NCBI GenBank assembly: GCA_013426805.1 | Contig: JACDZG010000001.1 | Span: 162,107-226,106 of the forward strand | DNA: 64,000 nucleotides | Reading direction: 5' to 3' | Source of the DNA: Chromatiaceae bacterium | GTDB taxonomy: Bacteria; Pseudomonadota; Gammaproteobacteria; Chromatiales; Chromatiaceae | Shown: one piece after another, positions 35,339 to 45,780 of the stretch | How positions within the stretch are numbered: the first letter of the stretch is position 1 | Layout of the letters: the number at the start of each line of letters is the position of its first letter | Translations under genes and position numbers: made by a program | The notes under the pieces: model-generated | Database searches by the model: none | What the model saw: the letters and a program-made list of their open reading frames with translations, nothing else | What the model was told of the DNA's origin: nothing

Positions 35339-35422
35339 GTAGGATGGGCAGAGCGAGAACGATGTCCATCCGGCCACCGCGACGCTTGAGGATGGGCATC
35401 GCTCTCGCTCTGCCCATCCTAC
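35339..35422. repeat. Inverted repeat element with 31-bp arms
   Basis: GTAGGATGGGCAGAGCGAGA... (35339-35369) is complementary to ...GCTCTCGCTCTGCCCATCCTAC (35392-35422) with two mismatches; the loop is 22 bp. A transcript would form a long hairpin. It lies in the gene-free stretch 35230-35553 next to a half GGATGCGGTGAG repeat at 35459. Confidence 0.75.
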
Positions 35423-35553
35423 CGAGAGGCCCGGCCCCATCAGTTCTGCTCACATCCGATGCGGTGAGGAATCGGGGACCAGGACATCGAAGGCCTCGTC
35501 GGCCATGGCGAGCTTGGTCGGCAACAGGCGCTGATGGTCTCCGCGCAGCAGCA

Positions 35554-36758
<1,205 letters not shown>

Positions 36759-36770
36759 GTTGGCGCCTAT

Positions 36771-36940
36771 GGGCAAATGCCCCGTCCAGCCCAGGTCATC
36801 GCGGATTCCTACTCTGGCTCCCACGCTCCCGCGCTCCTGCTCTCCTGCGTAGGAGCACGTGCGGGCGCTCCGCGTCCGGCGCCAAGACCGGACGCGGAGC
36901 GCCCGCCCGGCATTCCCACGCGGAGCGTGGGAACGAGAAA
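36771..36940. repeat. Palindromic intergenic repeat block
   Basis: GGGCAAATGCCCCGTCCAGC and CTCTGGCTCCCACGCTCCCG repeat the block at 6153-6240. Inside lies an additional perfect 17-bp inverted repeat (GGGCGCTCCGCGTCCGG, 36863-36879 / 36888-36904, loop 8). The block ends GCGTGGGAACGAGAA. No gene is seen in 36759-37231. Confidence 0.7.
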
Positions 36941-37231
36941 CCTGAATCAACGAATCCAGCACTGACCGCACACCGCCTCCGGCGGCCGACACCTGACCAC
37001 AAACCCGAGCAAATACGGCATCATTCTTGCTGACTCGCGTGCTTTGATGCGGCCCAAGGCCCTGCGCCCGGCCGCCCTGCGCAATGGTGTTTTCAATCTT
37101 GACCAAGTCCTTCGATTGGCCCGGCGCTGCCGTGCGACCCCTCACCCAGCGGCCCGTCGTGGTCGCCTGCCCCACCGGATCAGCCTCCCGGCCACGGCCC
37201 CGCCTTGTCGGGAGTTCGCGCGGGGTGTCCG

Positions 37232-37586
37232 ATGGCGTCTGAGACCTTGGGTCTGCTCGGCATCGTGGCCGGACTGGCGCTCCTGATCTGGCTGGCCTAC
37301 CGGGGTTGGAGCGTCCTGCTCGTCGCCCCCGCGGCGGCTCTGCTGGCCTCGGCCTTCGCCGGACAGCCCTTGCTGGCGTCCTGGACCCAGATCTTCATGG
37401 GCGGCGCCGCGGGCTTCGTATCGCAGTTCTTCCCGATCTTCCTGCTCGGTGCCGTCTTCGGCAAGCTGATGGACGACAGCGGATCGGCGCTGGCCATCGC
37501 CCGTACCCTGACCGATCGGCTGGGACGCGAACGGGCGGTGCTGGCCGTGGTGCATCGTCCTGGGTCTGACCTTCGGGGCCTGCTGA
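37232..37586 (+). pseudogene. GntP-type permease gene with a large internal deletion
   Basis: ATG 37232 begins a GntP-like N-terminus: ETLGLLGIVAGLALLIWLAY, LLVAPAAALLASAFAGQPLL, and FLLGAVFGKLMDDSGSALAI with the family's G-K-L-x-x-D-S-G. After ~107 residues (RERAVLAVV) the similarity stops. In another frame, the sequence IVLGLTFGAC with TGA at 37584-37586 looks like the very end of such a permease. The middle of a ~450-residue transporter seems deleted. The frame itself stays open into the convergent RND gene, which is coincidental. Original substrate class: gluconate or related hydroxy acids. Confidence 0.7.
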
Positions 37587-37599
37587 GCCGTCGGGTGGT

Positions 37600-40500
37600 T
37601 CAACGGGACTCCTCCTGGGCGAACTGCACTGTGCCGCGGCGGCGCGCGGCGCCGAAACGTTCAGCCAGACGCTCCATCAGGACGAAGGCCGCCGGCATCA
37701 GCAGCAGACCCACGATCACCGACAACAGGATACCGCCGAAGATCGTCAGACCGATCGACCGGCGCGCCATACTGCCGGGACCCCCGGCGATGACCAGCGG
37801 CAAGGTCCCGAGCAGAAAGGCCGCGGCCTGCATCAGGACCGGGCGAAAGCGCAGTCGGCCGGCATGAACTGCCGCCTCGACGATGCCCAGACCCTCTTCC
37901 TCGCGGCTCTTCTTGGCGAACTCGACGATCAGGATGGCGATCTTGGTCGCCAGCCCGAACAACAGCACGATGCCGACCTGGGCATAGATGTTGTTGTTGA
38001 TGACCGGCAGCAACTGATTGACCAAGAACAGCACGATCAAGGCCCCGAGCACGGCGACCGGCACCGCCATCAGCACGGCGAACGAGAGCGTCCAGCTCTC
38101 ATACTGGGCGACCAGGAAGAGGTAGATGAAGACCAGGGAGATCGCGAAGATGTAGAGTGCCGTATTACCGACGATCACCTCCTGATAGGACATGCCGGTC
38201 CAGGTGAAGTCATAGCCCGGCGGCAGCGACCTGGCTGCCACCTCGGCCAGCGCCGCCATGGTTTGCCCCGAACTATAGGCCAACCCGGACATGCCGTGCA
38301 GGGTCACGGCCTCGATCATATTGAAGCGACTGAGCTCGTTGGGGCCGGTGCGCCGCTCCACCTGGATCAGGGTCGTCAGCGGCACCATCTTGCCGTCTCG
38401 CGTGCGCACCTCCAAGCGGCCGATATCCTCGATCTTGCCGCGCGATGACGCGTCGGCCTGCATAATGACTTGGTACACCTTGCCGAACTTGTTGAAGTCG
38501 TTGATGTAGCGCGACCCCAAGGCATCCTGGATCAGCGTGTAGATCTGCTCTACCGATACGCCCATCTGCTCGGCCCGATGCCGCTCCACCGTGATGAAGA
38601 TCTGCGGCACCCCGACCTGGAAGGTGGTGAACAGGTGCGCCACCTCAGGCCGCTCACCGGCGGCCGCAATGAACGCGTCGACCACCGAGCCGAAGGTCGC
38701 CGGCGGAGCACCGGCGTGGTTGCGGATGACCATCTCAAAGCCGCCGGACATGCCCATGCCGGGAATGGCGGGAGGAATGAACGGCATCACCTGGGCCTCG
38801 GGGACCTCGGCGGCGAAGCGCCCGCCCAGTGACTTCAGCATGCGGAACAACATGGTATCCGGGGTGGTGCGCTCCTCCCATGGCGAGAGAATGACGATGA
38901 TGAAGGCATTGGTCGCGGAATAGGACTGGGTGAGGCCGTTGTAGCCGGCCATCGTCATGAAATGACCGACCCCGGGCGTTTGGCTCAGGATGCCGCCGAC
39001 CTTGGCCGCCACCGCCTCGGTGCGCTCCAGCGAGGCGCCCGGCGGCAGTTGCACGTTGACCATGAATTTGCCGGTATCCTCCGGCGGAATGAATCCGGTC
39101 GGCAGACGCAGATAGAGCACGACGGTGGCACCCAGGACCAGGATGAACAGGACGACCATGAGCGGCACCCGCCGCCCCAGCCGACTGACGGTGCCGCCGT
39201 AGCGGTCGCCGAGCCGATCGAAGCCGGCATTGAACCAGCGAAAGGGTGCCCAGACGCGGCCGGTTGGCGGGCGCAGGAGGTGCGAGCACAGGGCCGGGCT
39301 CAGGGTCAGCGCATTCACGGCCGAGAGTGACACCGCCGCCGCGATGGTCAGCGCGAACTGCCGGTACAATTCCCCGGACAGCCCCGGAAAGAAGGCAATG
39401 GGCACGAACACCGCGAGCAGGACCAGGGTGGTCGCGATCACCGGTCCCGTGGTTTGGGTCACGGTCTTCCACGCGGCCTCGCGGGGTGACAGTCGCTCGT
39501 GTTCCATCAGCCGGTTATCGTTTTCGATCTCCAGAATGCCGTCGTCCACGACGATGCCGATCGCCAGTATCAGGGCAAGCAGCGTGATGACGTTGATCGA
39601 GTAGCCCATGACCAGGATGAAGGCGAAAGTCCCGATCAGCGCAATGGGAATGGTCACGGACGGCACCAGGGTCGAACGCACGTTCTGCAGGAAGATGAAG
39701 ACCACGGCCACCACCAGCACCACGGCGATCAACAGCGTCTCAGCCACCTCGGCGATGGACGCGCGCACATAGACCGTGGTGTCGTAGTACATCGAGGCTT
39801 CCAACTCCGGGGGGAAGTCGCGGCGCAATTCATCGAGCCTGGCCTTGATTTCATCCACGACGGCCAGGGCATTGGCCCCCGGCCGCTGATTGACGATCAT
39901 CAGCGCGGCCGGAGATTGACCATCGAGCCGGCCGGTGGAATCGTAATTCTTGGCGCCGAGTTCGACGCGCGCCAGATCCCTGACCCGCACGGTGGCGCCG
40001 GTCGGCAGGGTCTTGACCAGGATGTCGCCGAATTGGGCGGGGTCCGACAGCCGTCCGGGCAATTGCACCGTATAGGTCAATTGCTGACCCTGGGGCGCCG
40101 GCTCCGAGCCGATGCGCCCGGCCGCCACCTGGGTGTTCTCGGCCTCGATGGCCGCGGCCACATCGGCCGCGGTCAGGCCGACCGCGGCGAGCTTTTCGGC
40201 CGCCAGCCAGACCCGCATGGAGTAGGTCCGATCCCCGAAAAGTTGCAGCGCCCCGACCCCAGGAATGCGCCGCAGGGCATCCACCAGGTGGATGTCGGCA
40301 TAGTTGTCGATGAATATGGGGTCATAGGCCCCGGTGGGTGAGGTCAGCGAGATGACGCACAGGATATCGGTGGACTTGCGTTCGACCTTGACGCCCTGCC
40401 GCTGGACCGGCTGCGGCAATTGCGCCATGGCCCCGTAGACGCGGTTCTGCACGTCGACGGCGGCGATGCGTGCATCGGCGCCGATGCGGAACGTGACGGT

Positions 40501-40776
40501 GATGTTGGCGCTGCCGTCATTGAAGCTCGACGAGGTCATGTAAAGCATGTCCTCGGCGCCGTTGATGGCGTCTTCCAAGGGAGTGATGACGCTCTCGGTC
40601 ACCGTCTTGGCGTCCGCACCGGGCCAGCTCGTCGTCACCACGACCGTGGGCGGGCTCACGTCCGGATACTCGGAGATCGGCAGGAACCGCATGGCGATCA
40701 GTCCGCACAGCACCGTGATGATCGCGATGACGATCGCAAACCGCGGGCGGTCGATGAAAAAGTGGCCGATGTACAT
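37600..40776 (-). CDS. RND multidrug efflux transporter, inner-membrane pump (HAE1 family)
   Basis: 1058 residues, full length for AcrB/MexB-type pumps. Twelve membrane helices flank two large periplasmic loops. TM4 has the proton-relay pair in GIVVDDGILEIEND. TM10 has the conserved lysine in LFGLATKIAILIVEFAKKSR. Pore-domain motifs include YPDVSPPTVVVTTSWPGADA near the N-terminus and LPTGFIPPEDTGKFMVNVQL after TM7. It works as a trimer, driven by proton flow, with the adaptor encoded upstream and a TolC-type channel. It starts five bases after the adaptor gene. No outer-membrane channel gene or local regulator is present. It ends next to the GntP remnant. Confidence 0.95.
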   Translation of the reverse strand: MYIGHFFIDRPRFAIVIAIITVLCGLIAMRFLPISEYPDVSPPTVVVTTSWPGADAKTVTESVITPLEDAINGAEDMLYMTSSSFNDGSANITVTFRIGADARIAAVDVQNRVYGAMAQLPQPVQRQGVKVERKSTDILCVISLTSPTGAYDPIFIDNYADIHLVDALRRIPGVGALQLFGDRTYSMRVWLAAEKLAAVGLTAADVAAAIEAENTQVAAGRIGSEPAPQGQQLTYTVQLPGRLSDPAQFGDILVKTLPTGATVRVRDLARVELGAKNYDSTGRLDGQSPAALMIVNQRPGANALAVVDEIKARLDELRRDFPPELEASMYYDTTVYVRASIAEVAETLLIAVVLVVAVVFIFLQNVRSTLVPSVTIPIALIGTFAFILVMGYSINVITLLALILAIGIVVDDGILEIENDNRLMEHERLSPREAAWKTVTQTTGPVIATTLVLLAVFVPIAFFPGLSGELYRQFALTIAAAVSLSAVNALTLSPALCSHLLRPPTGRVWAPFRWFNAGFDRLGDRYGGTVSRLGRRVPLMVVLFILVLGATVVLYLRLPTGFIPPEDTGKFMVNVQLPPGASLERTEAVAAKVGGILSQTPGVGHFMTMAGYNGLTQSYSATNAFIIVILSPWEERTTPDTMLFRMLKSLGGRFAAEVPEAQVMPFIPPAIPGMGMSGGFEMVIRNHAGAPPATFGSVVDAFIAAAGERPEVAHLFTTFQVGVPQIFITVERHRAEQMGVSVEQIYTLIQDALGSRYINDFNKFGKVYQVIMQADASSRGKIEDIGRLEVRTRDGKMVPLTTLIQVERRTGPNELSRFNMIEAVTLHGMSGLAYSSGQTMAALAEVAARSLPPGYDFTWTGMSYQEVIVGNTALYIFAISLVFIYLFLVAQYESWTLSFAVLMAVPVAVLGALIVLFLVNQLLPVINNNIYAQVGIVLLFGLATKIAILIVEFAKKSREEEGLGIVEAAVHAGRLRFRPVLMQAAAFLLGTLPLVIAGGPGSMARRSIGLTIFGGILLSVIVGLLLMPAAFVLMERLAERFGAARRRGTVQFAQEESR

Positions 40777-40781
40777 GGCGG

Positions 40782-41984
40782 CTAGTCCTTGCGTCCGTCG
40801 GCGGCCTGATCCGGGTGAGCGGCCGGCGGGGGCGCGGCGGGGCGCGCGGCTTGCGGTTGCGGTTGCGGTTCCGCGGCGGCGCCCGCAACGACCTCCACCG
40901 CCACGCCGGGCCGCAGCCGTTGCAGACCTTCCGCGACCACCTGATCACCGGCCGCGAGACCGTCCAGAACCACGATGCGGCTGTCTACGGGGTCCCCGAG
41001 GGTGACGTTGCGTCGCTGGGCTTTGCCGTCGCCGTCGACGCTATAGACGTACTGGCCGAGCTGGTCGCTCAGCAGGGCCGACTGCGGGATCAGGAGCGAC
41101 GGGATCCCGAACTCACGCTGGAGCAGCACCTGCACATACATCCCGGGGCGCAGCCGGTTGGCGGGATTGGGCAGGATCGCATAGGCCGCGATGCTGCCGG
41201 CGGCCGGGTCGACCCGGTTGTCGAAGAACTCGATGCGTCCGGTCTGATCGAACGGCTCGCCGTCCGACAGGCTCAGCCGCACCACCACCCGGCCGATCTT
41301 GTCCTGGTCGGTGAAATGGGCCAGATAGAGCCGCTCGGGCAGTTCGAAACGGACACGAATGGGGTCAATCTGCACCAGTGTCCCGATCGCCTGGCCGACG
41401 TTGAGCCAGGTGCCGAGGCTGACCGTGGAGACACCCAACTGGCCCGCAAACGGGGCATTGATATCCGTGTCCGTGAGGTTGATCCGCGCCACGTCGCGAT
41501 CCGCCTCCGCCTCGGTGACCTTGCCCGCGGTATTGTCGCGCTGGGCCCGGGCGTTGAGCAGATCGGCCTCGCTGGTGTTACGCTTTTTCCACAGTTCCTC
41601 CTGGCGCGCCAGGGACACCTCCGTGTTGGCGAGCTGGGCCTTGGCGGCCGTCAGGGTCCCCTCGGCGTGCGTGAGATCCGCCTGATAGCGCGCCCGCCGG
41701 ATCCGGTACAGCGCCGCGTTGGCCTTGACCATGGACCCATCGGGGGCCGGTTGAGCGTCCAGGAATCCCGCCACCGGTGCGACCAGTGTGATGTCCTTCA
41801 GGCTTCGCGTCTCGCCGGGGAAGCGTCGCTGGAAGGGCAGCGTTTCCTTCATGACCGGGGTGATGACGACCCGGGGTGGCCCCTGGTCGCCGCCGAACAT
41901 CGCATTGTTCTGTTTCCCACAGCCCGCGACCACCGCGGTCACCACCAACCAGAACAGCACCGTTTGCAAGGTTGTGAACTTCAT
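40782..41984 (-). CDS. RND efflux periplasmic adaptor (AcrA/MexA-type lipoprotein)
   Basis: 400 residues. The signal peptide ends in a lipobox (FWLVVTAVVAGCGKQN), lipidated Cys at ~22. Family signatures follow: RFPGETRSLKDITLVAPVAG, alpha-hairpin region ~95-165 (AKAQLANTEVSLARQEELWK), second lipoyl half INAPFAGQLGVSTVSLGTWL, and beta-barrel region DPIRVRFELPERLYLAHF. The C-terminus is Pro/Ala-rich and charged. It links the inner-membrane pump encoded immediately downstream to an outer-membrane channel. The 200 bp upstream, shared with the divergent cyclase-like gene, show no clear operator. Confidence 0.94.
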   Translation of the reverse strand: MKFTTLQTVLFWLVVTAVVAGCGKQNNAMFGGDQGPPRVVITPVMKETLPFQRRFPGETRSLKDITLVAPVAGFLDAQPAPDGSMVKANAALYRIRRARYQADLTHAEGTLTAAKAQLANTEVSLARQEELWKKRNTSEADLLNARAQRDNTAGKVTEAEADRDVARINLTDTDINAPFAGQLGVSTVSLGTWLNVGQAIGTLVQIDPIRVRFELPERLYLAHFTDQDKIGRVVVRLSLSDGEPFDQTGRIEFFDNRVDPAAGSIAAYAILPNPANRLRPGMYVQVLLQREFGIPSLLIPQSALLSDQLGQYVYSVDGDGKAQRRNVTLGDPVDSRIVVLDGLAAGDQVVAEGLQRLRPGVAVEVVAGAAAEPQPQPQAARPAAPPPAAHPDQAADGRKD

Positions 41985-42191
41985 CGACGTCTCCGCATCG
42001 TGCGTCGCAGATACTTGGCGTGGGGCAGGATTCTACGCGCTCCACAAACAACGCGAAACCGCGGTTCAGCGATCATCCGCAAGCCTGATACGATGGCGAA
42101 CCGCCGCCGTGCGTGATCGCGCGGTGATCACATCGGTCTCAGGCGCGAGCGCGTCGCGGCCAGCTTCTTGGATCGCTCCACCGAATTCCCC

Positions 42192-44300
42192 ATGCGCACT
42201 CACAATCGCCTCAGCATCCAGTCGAAGCTCATCATCCTGCTCCTGTCGGTGAGCCTGGGTTCGATCGCGGTGACGGCCTGGATCGGATATTCCTCGGCAC
42301 GCCAAGTGCTGGCTCAATCGGTAGAGCATCAGCTCCAGGGCGTGCGGGTGGCGAAGACGCGCACCATTCGATCCATGTTCGAGTCGCTGCGCGAGCGGGT
42401 GCTCGGGCTGGCCGACAGCAAGGTCACCATCGACGGTCTGCGCAACTTCCGGGACGCCTACCGGGCACTCGGCAACCCCACCCTGAGCGCCGCGGAGAAC
42501 GCGCGACTGGATGCCTTCTACCGCGACTGGTTTCTGCCGCGCCTCGACGCGAACGTCGACGGCGTGCCGATACTCGAACAGTATCTGCCCGCCCGGGCCG
42601 CCGAACGCTACTTGCAGTACCACTATCTCGCCGCGAAGCCCCGCCCCGATGACGATGGACAGGACCTCGACACCGCCGCGGCCGATACCAGCGTCTATGG
42701 TGCAGCCCACGCGGCCTACCACCCGTCTTTTGCCCGCGCGATCCGGATTTTCGGCTTCAAGGACGTGCTGCTGGTGGACGCCGAGACGCTCGACATCGTC
42801 TATACCTACCAGAAGACGCCTGAATTCGGAACCAACCTGGAGACCGGCCCCTATGCCAACAGCCAGTTGGGTATCCAGGTCCGGGCGCTGCGCAGCCAGA
42901 AGGAACGGGATGCGTTTCGGGTCTCCGACTTCGAGCCCTATCGGCCGAACCTGGGACAACCGATGGGATTTGCCATGAGCCCCGTGTTCGACGGCTCCCA
43001 GTTGATCGGCATCCTCGTACTGCAATTCCCGATCGACCGGATCAATGCCGCGTTGACCGGCAATTATGGCTGGCGTGAGGAAGGTTTCGGCGTGAGCGGG
43101 GAGTGCTATCTGGTTGGCGCCGATCGGACGGTACGCAGCGAGCGGCGTCTAATGCATGAACATCGCGACGAATTTCTCGCCGGGCTGCGGAACAGTCCCA
43201 TTTCGACGCGCATTGTCGATGAAATCGAGCGCCGCAACAGCACGATCTTCACCTTGCCGGTGGACACGGCCAGCGTCACCGCGGCCTTGAACGGCCGCTC
43301 CGGCATCAACACCATCACGGACTTTCGGGGCGAGCGGGTGCTGAGCGCCTACGGCCCGCTCGACCTGGACTCGATGCGGTGGGCGGTCATCGCGGAGATC
43401 GACGAAAAGGAGGCGGATGCACCGCTCTTCGCGTATGGCCGCAAGGTCATTGTCGTGGTCACCGGCACCGCCCTGGTGGTCACCCTGATCGCGCTCCTCT
43501 TCGCGTATGTTCATACCCGGCGGCTGCGCCAACTGACCGAGGGTGCCCGGCGCCTGGGTGCGGGTGAGACCGGCGTGCGGGTGCCCGTCGATTCCAACGA
43601 CGAGTTCGGTGAACTCGCGCGGGTCTTCAATGAGATGGCCCAGAGTATGCAGCAGCAAACCGAGCGGCTGGAGGGGCAGGTCCGCGAGAATCTGGAACTG
43701 CTTCACAACATCCTGCCCGCGTCGGCGATCGCCCAACGCCAGGATGGAGATCGGACGGCGCGACGCGAATTCGCCGATGTCTCGGTGCTGTTCGCCGATA
43801 TCATCGGCATGGAGGCGTTCAGTGATCGGGTCGGCGAGACGCGTTCGCTGGAGATCCTCGGCGACCTGATCGAGACTTTCGACGAGGCGGCAGAGGAGTC
43901 CGGGATCGAGAAGGTCAATACCATCGGCGCCTCCTATCTCGCGGTGTGCGGCCTGTCCGTGACGCGCCCCGATCACACCCGCCGGGTCATCCGGTTCGCG
44001 CAGGAACTGGTGCGCATCGTCGGCGTCTTCAACCGCGATCACCAGGCGGACCTCGCCCTCGCGGTCGGCGTCAATGCGGGGCCGGTGGTTGGCGGCGTGA
44101 TCGGGCGACGCAAGTTTCTGTACGACCTCTGGGGCGTCACGGTCGCGATCGCCCGCCGACTCGCGGCGGACCAGGGCAGCGGCATCCATGTTACCGCCGC
44201 CGTCCGGGAGCGTCTGGCCGGACAGTTCCAGTTCGCCGGACCCATCACGGGCGGCGACCTGGGCAAGGGGCCGATCGAATACTGGGAAGTCACCCGGTGA
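42192..44300 (+). CDS. Membrane sensor with extracytoplasmic domain, HAMP and a degenerate class III cyclase domain
   Basis: ATG 42192 is preferred to TTG 42168. The ~702-residue protein has TM1 at ~13-36 (LIILLLSVSLGSIAVTAWIG). A periplasmic Cache-like sensor extends to ~415. TM2 is IVVVTGTALVVTLIALLFAY, followed by HAMP (RRLGAGETGVRVPVDSNDEF) and a C-terminal class III cyclase domain. The first metal Asp is present (VLFADIIGMEAF), as are the Lys (EKVNTIG) and the adenine-type Asp (YDLWG). The second metal Asp is lost (TIGASYLA instead of TIGDxYMA), and the catalytic Asn is Ala (GVTVAIARRL instead of GxTVNxAxR). Cyclase activity is doubtful. It lies 21 bp before a channel with a cyclic-nucleotide-type domain. 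Confidence 0.88.
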   Translation: MRTHNRLSIQSKLIILLLSVSLGSIAVTAWIGYSSARQVLAQSVEHQLQGVRVAKTRTIRSMFESLRERVLGLADSKVTIDGLRNFRDAYRALGNPTLSAAENARLDAFYRDWFLPRLDANVDGVPILEQYLPARAAERYLQYHYLAAKPRPDDDGQDLDTAAADTSVYGAAHAAYHPSFARAIRIFGFKDVLLVDAETLDIVYTYQKTPEFGTNLETGPYANSQLGIQVRALRSQKERDAFRVSDFEPYRPNLGQPMGFAMSPVFDGSQLIGILVLQFPIDRINAALTGNYGWREEGFGVSGECYLVGADRTVRSERRLMHEHRDEFLAGLRNSPISTRIVDEIERRNSTIFTLPVDTASVTAALNGRSGINTITDFRGERVLSAYGPLDLDSMRWAVIAEIDEKEADAPLFAYGRKVIVVVTGTALVVTLIALLFAYVHTRRLRQLTEGARRLGAGETGVRVPVDSNDEFGELARVFNEMAQSMQQQTERLEGQVRENLELLHNILPASAIAQRQDGDRTARREFADVSVLFADIIGMEAFSDRVGETRSLEILGDLIETFDEAAEESGIEKVNTIGASYLAVCGLSVTRPDHTRRVIRFAQELVRIVGVFNRDHQADLALAVGVNAGPVVGGVIGRRKFLYDLWGVTVAIARRLAADQGSGIHVTAAVRERLAGQFQFAGPITGGDLGKGPIEYWEVTR

Positions 44301-44321
44301 AAGGACATTAAGGACCGCACC

Positions 44322-45737
44322 ATGATTGACCTGCCGGCTGGACCCGTATCCAACTTCTGGCCGGCGGTCCTGCTCGCCTTGGGCTTCCCGCTGAGCCTGC
44401 TGCTGCTCAATGAGCTCATCGCCGCCCTGCGCGCCGGCGGCAACCCCTTGGTCCGCAGCCTGGTCACGCTGCGCAACCTGGTCGCCCCGGCGCTGGCGCT
44501 CCTGATCTTCGTTCTGCGGGTCCTCGAATTGCCGCGCGACGACCCCGCGGTGCGCGTCATCGCCACGGCCTTCTGGCTCCTGCTGCTCTATGCGCTGCTG
44601 GGGGCGGTGAACGATCTGGTGTTTCGGCTCAGCGGCGCCGGAACCTGGCGCCAGCGCGTCCCCGAACTCTTCCTCGACCTGCTGCGCGCGGCCCTGGTGG
44701 CAGTCGGGGCCGTCATTATCTATTCACAGGTCTGGGACGGCGAGATCACCGGCGCGCTCACCGCCCTGGGGCTCGGTTCAGTCGTCATCGGCTTGGCCCT
44801 GCAGGAACCGCTGGGGAATATCGTATCCGGGCTCATGCTGCTCTTCGAGCGGCCGATCTCGGTGGGTGACTGGATCGAGACGAACAAGATCAAGGGCCGG
44901 ATCATTGAAATCAATTGGCGCGCCGTGCATATCGAAACCGCGACCCGCGAATTGTATATCGTCCCCAACGTCTCTCTCTATAAGGCGGCTTTCAGCAACC
45001 TGTCGCGGCCGACCTCGCTGCGGACCGAGCAAATCGAGCTCGGCTTCAGCTACGATGACCCGCCGAACCGCGTCAAGGAAGTGATGCTGGACCTGCTGAG
45101 AACCACGCCCGATGTCCTGCACGATCCGCCCCCGCGGGTTCGTACCTTAAGCTATGGCGACGCCGCCATCACCTACCGCCTGGTGTTCAGCGTAACCCGT
45201 CAAGATCAGGTCTCCGCGGTCCGTGACGCCGTCATGACCCGGCTGTGGTATGTCGCGCGGCGGGCGGGACTCACCATCCCTTCTGCCATCAGCCAGCCCG
45301 GCCGCGCGCCGCTCACGCCCGCACAATGGCTCGCGGCGGACCATGCCCGCTTTCTGCCGGCGGTCACCGCCGGCGCGGACCGCGAGACCCCGATCATGGA
45401 CTACACGAAGGGCGAGGACGTCCAGCACCTCGGCACCCGCTTCCAGGGCTTTGCCCTGATCCTTGAGGGCCGCGCGGCGCTGCTGGCGGGCGATGCCCAA
45501 GGCCGCGCGGTCGTGATCGGCGAGCTCGGCCCCGGCGAATGCTTCGGCAGTCAACTGACCGCCGGGGGCGCGAGCGACGATCTGGGTATCCGCGCGTTGG
45601 AGGATGTCAAGATCATGGTTTTCAACAGCCGTGCAATCAGTGACTTGCTGAACCGTTCGCCGACCCTGGCCGCGGAGATCGGCGACGCCATCGAGTCGCG
45701 CCGCCGGGCCGCGCAAGCGGCGCGCCGGCGCGGTTAG
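44322..45737 (+). CDS. MscS-family channel with C-terminal cyclic-nucleotide-binding-like domain (bCNG type)
   Basis: 471 residues. Four hydrophobic segments precede the pore helix and MscS beta domain (ITGALTALGLGSVVIGLALQ, then EPLGNIVSGLMLLFERPISV). VGDWIETNKIKGRIIEINWR and ELYIVPNVSLYKAAFSNLSR are typical of the family. Residues ~350-460 form a cNMP-binding fold (FALILEGRAALLAGDAQGR to PGECFGSQLTAGGAS). The phosphate-binding cassette lacks the usual FGE glutamate (FGS here) and the conserved arginine (SDDLGIRAL instead of a PRSATVRAL-like stretch). Gating by a cyclic nucleotide is therefore uncertain. An AAGGA site precedes ATG 44322, and the gene is co-oriented with the cyclase-like sensor, so the two probably form one unit. 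Confidence 0.88.
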   Translation: MIDLPAGPVSNFWPAVLLALGFPLSLLLLNELIAALRAGGNPLVRSLVTLRNLVAPALALLIFVLRVLELPRDDPAVRVIATAFWLLLLYALLGAVNDLVFRLSGAGTWRQRVPELFLDLLRAALVAVGAVIIYSQVWDGEITGALTALGLGSVVIGLALQEPLGNIVSGLMLLFERPISVGDWIETNKIKGRIIEINWRAVHIETATRELYIVPNVSLYKAAFSNLSRPTSLRTEQIELGFSYDDPPNRVKEVMLDLLRTTPDVLHDPPPRVRTLSYGDAAITYRLVFSVTRQDQVSAVRDAVMTRLWYVARRAGLTIPSAISQPGRAPLTPAQWLAADHARFLPAVTAGADRETPIMDYTKGEDVQHLGTRFQGFALILEGRAALLAGDAQGRAVVIGELGPGECFGSQLTAGGASDDLGIRALEDVKIMVFNSRAISDLLNRSPTLAAEIGDAIESRRRAAQAARRRG

Positions 45738-45780
45738 GACAGCGCGAATCGCCGGCCCCGGCAACGGGTCGAACGGCGGG

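Noticed and set aside
37205..37867. Full-length frame of the GntP-like gene as a real 220-residue protein
   Set aside because: After residue ~107 the frame is antisense to the RND pump gene and loses all family similarity.
40815..42116. 433-codon open frame antisense to the AcrA-type adaptor
   Set aside because: The adaptor is fully supported by family motifs and its position beside the RND pump; the antisense product has none.
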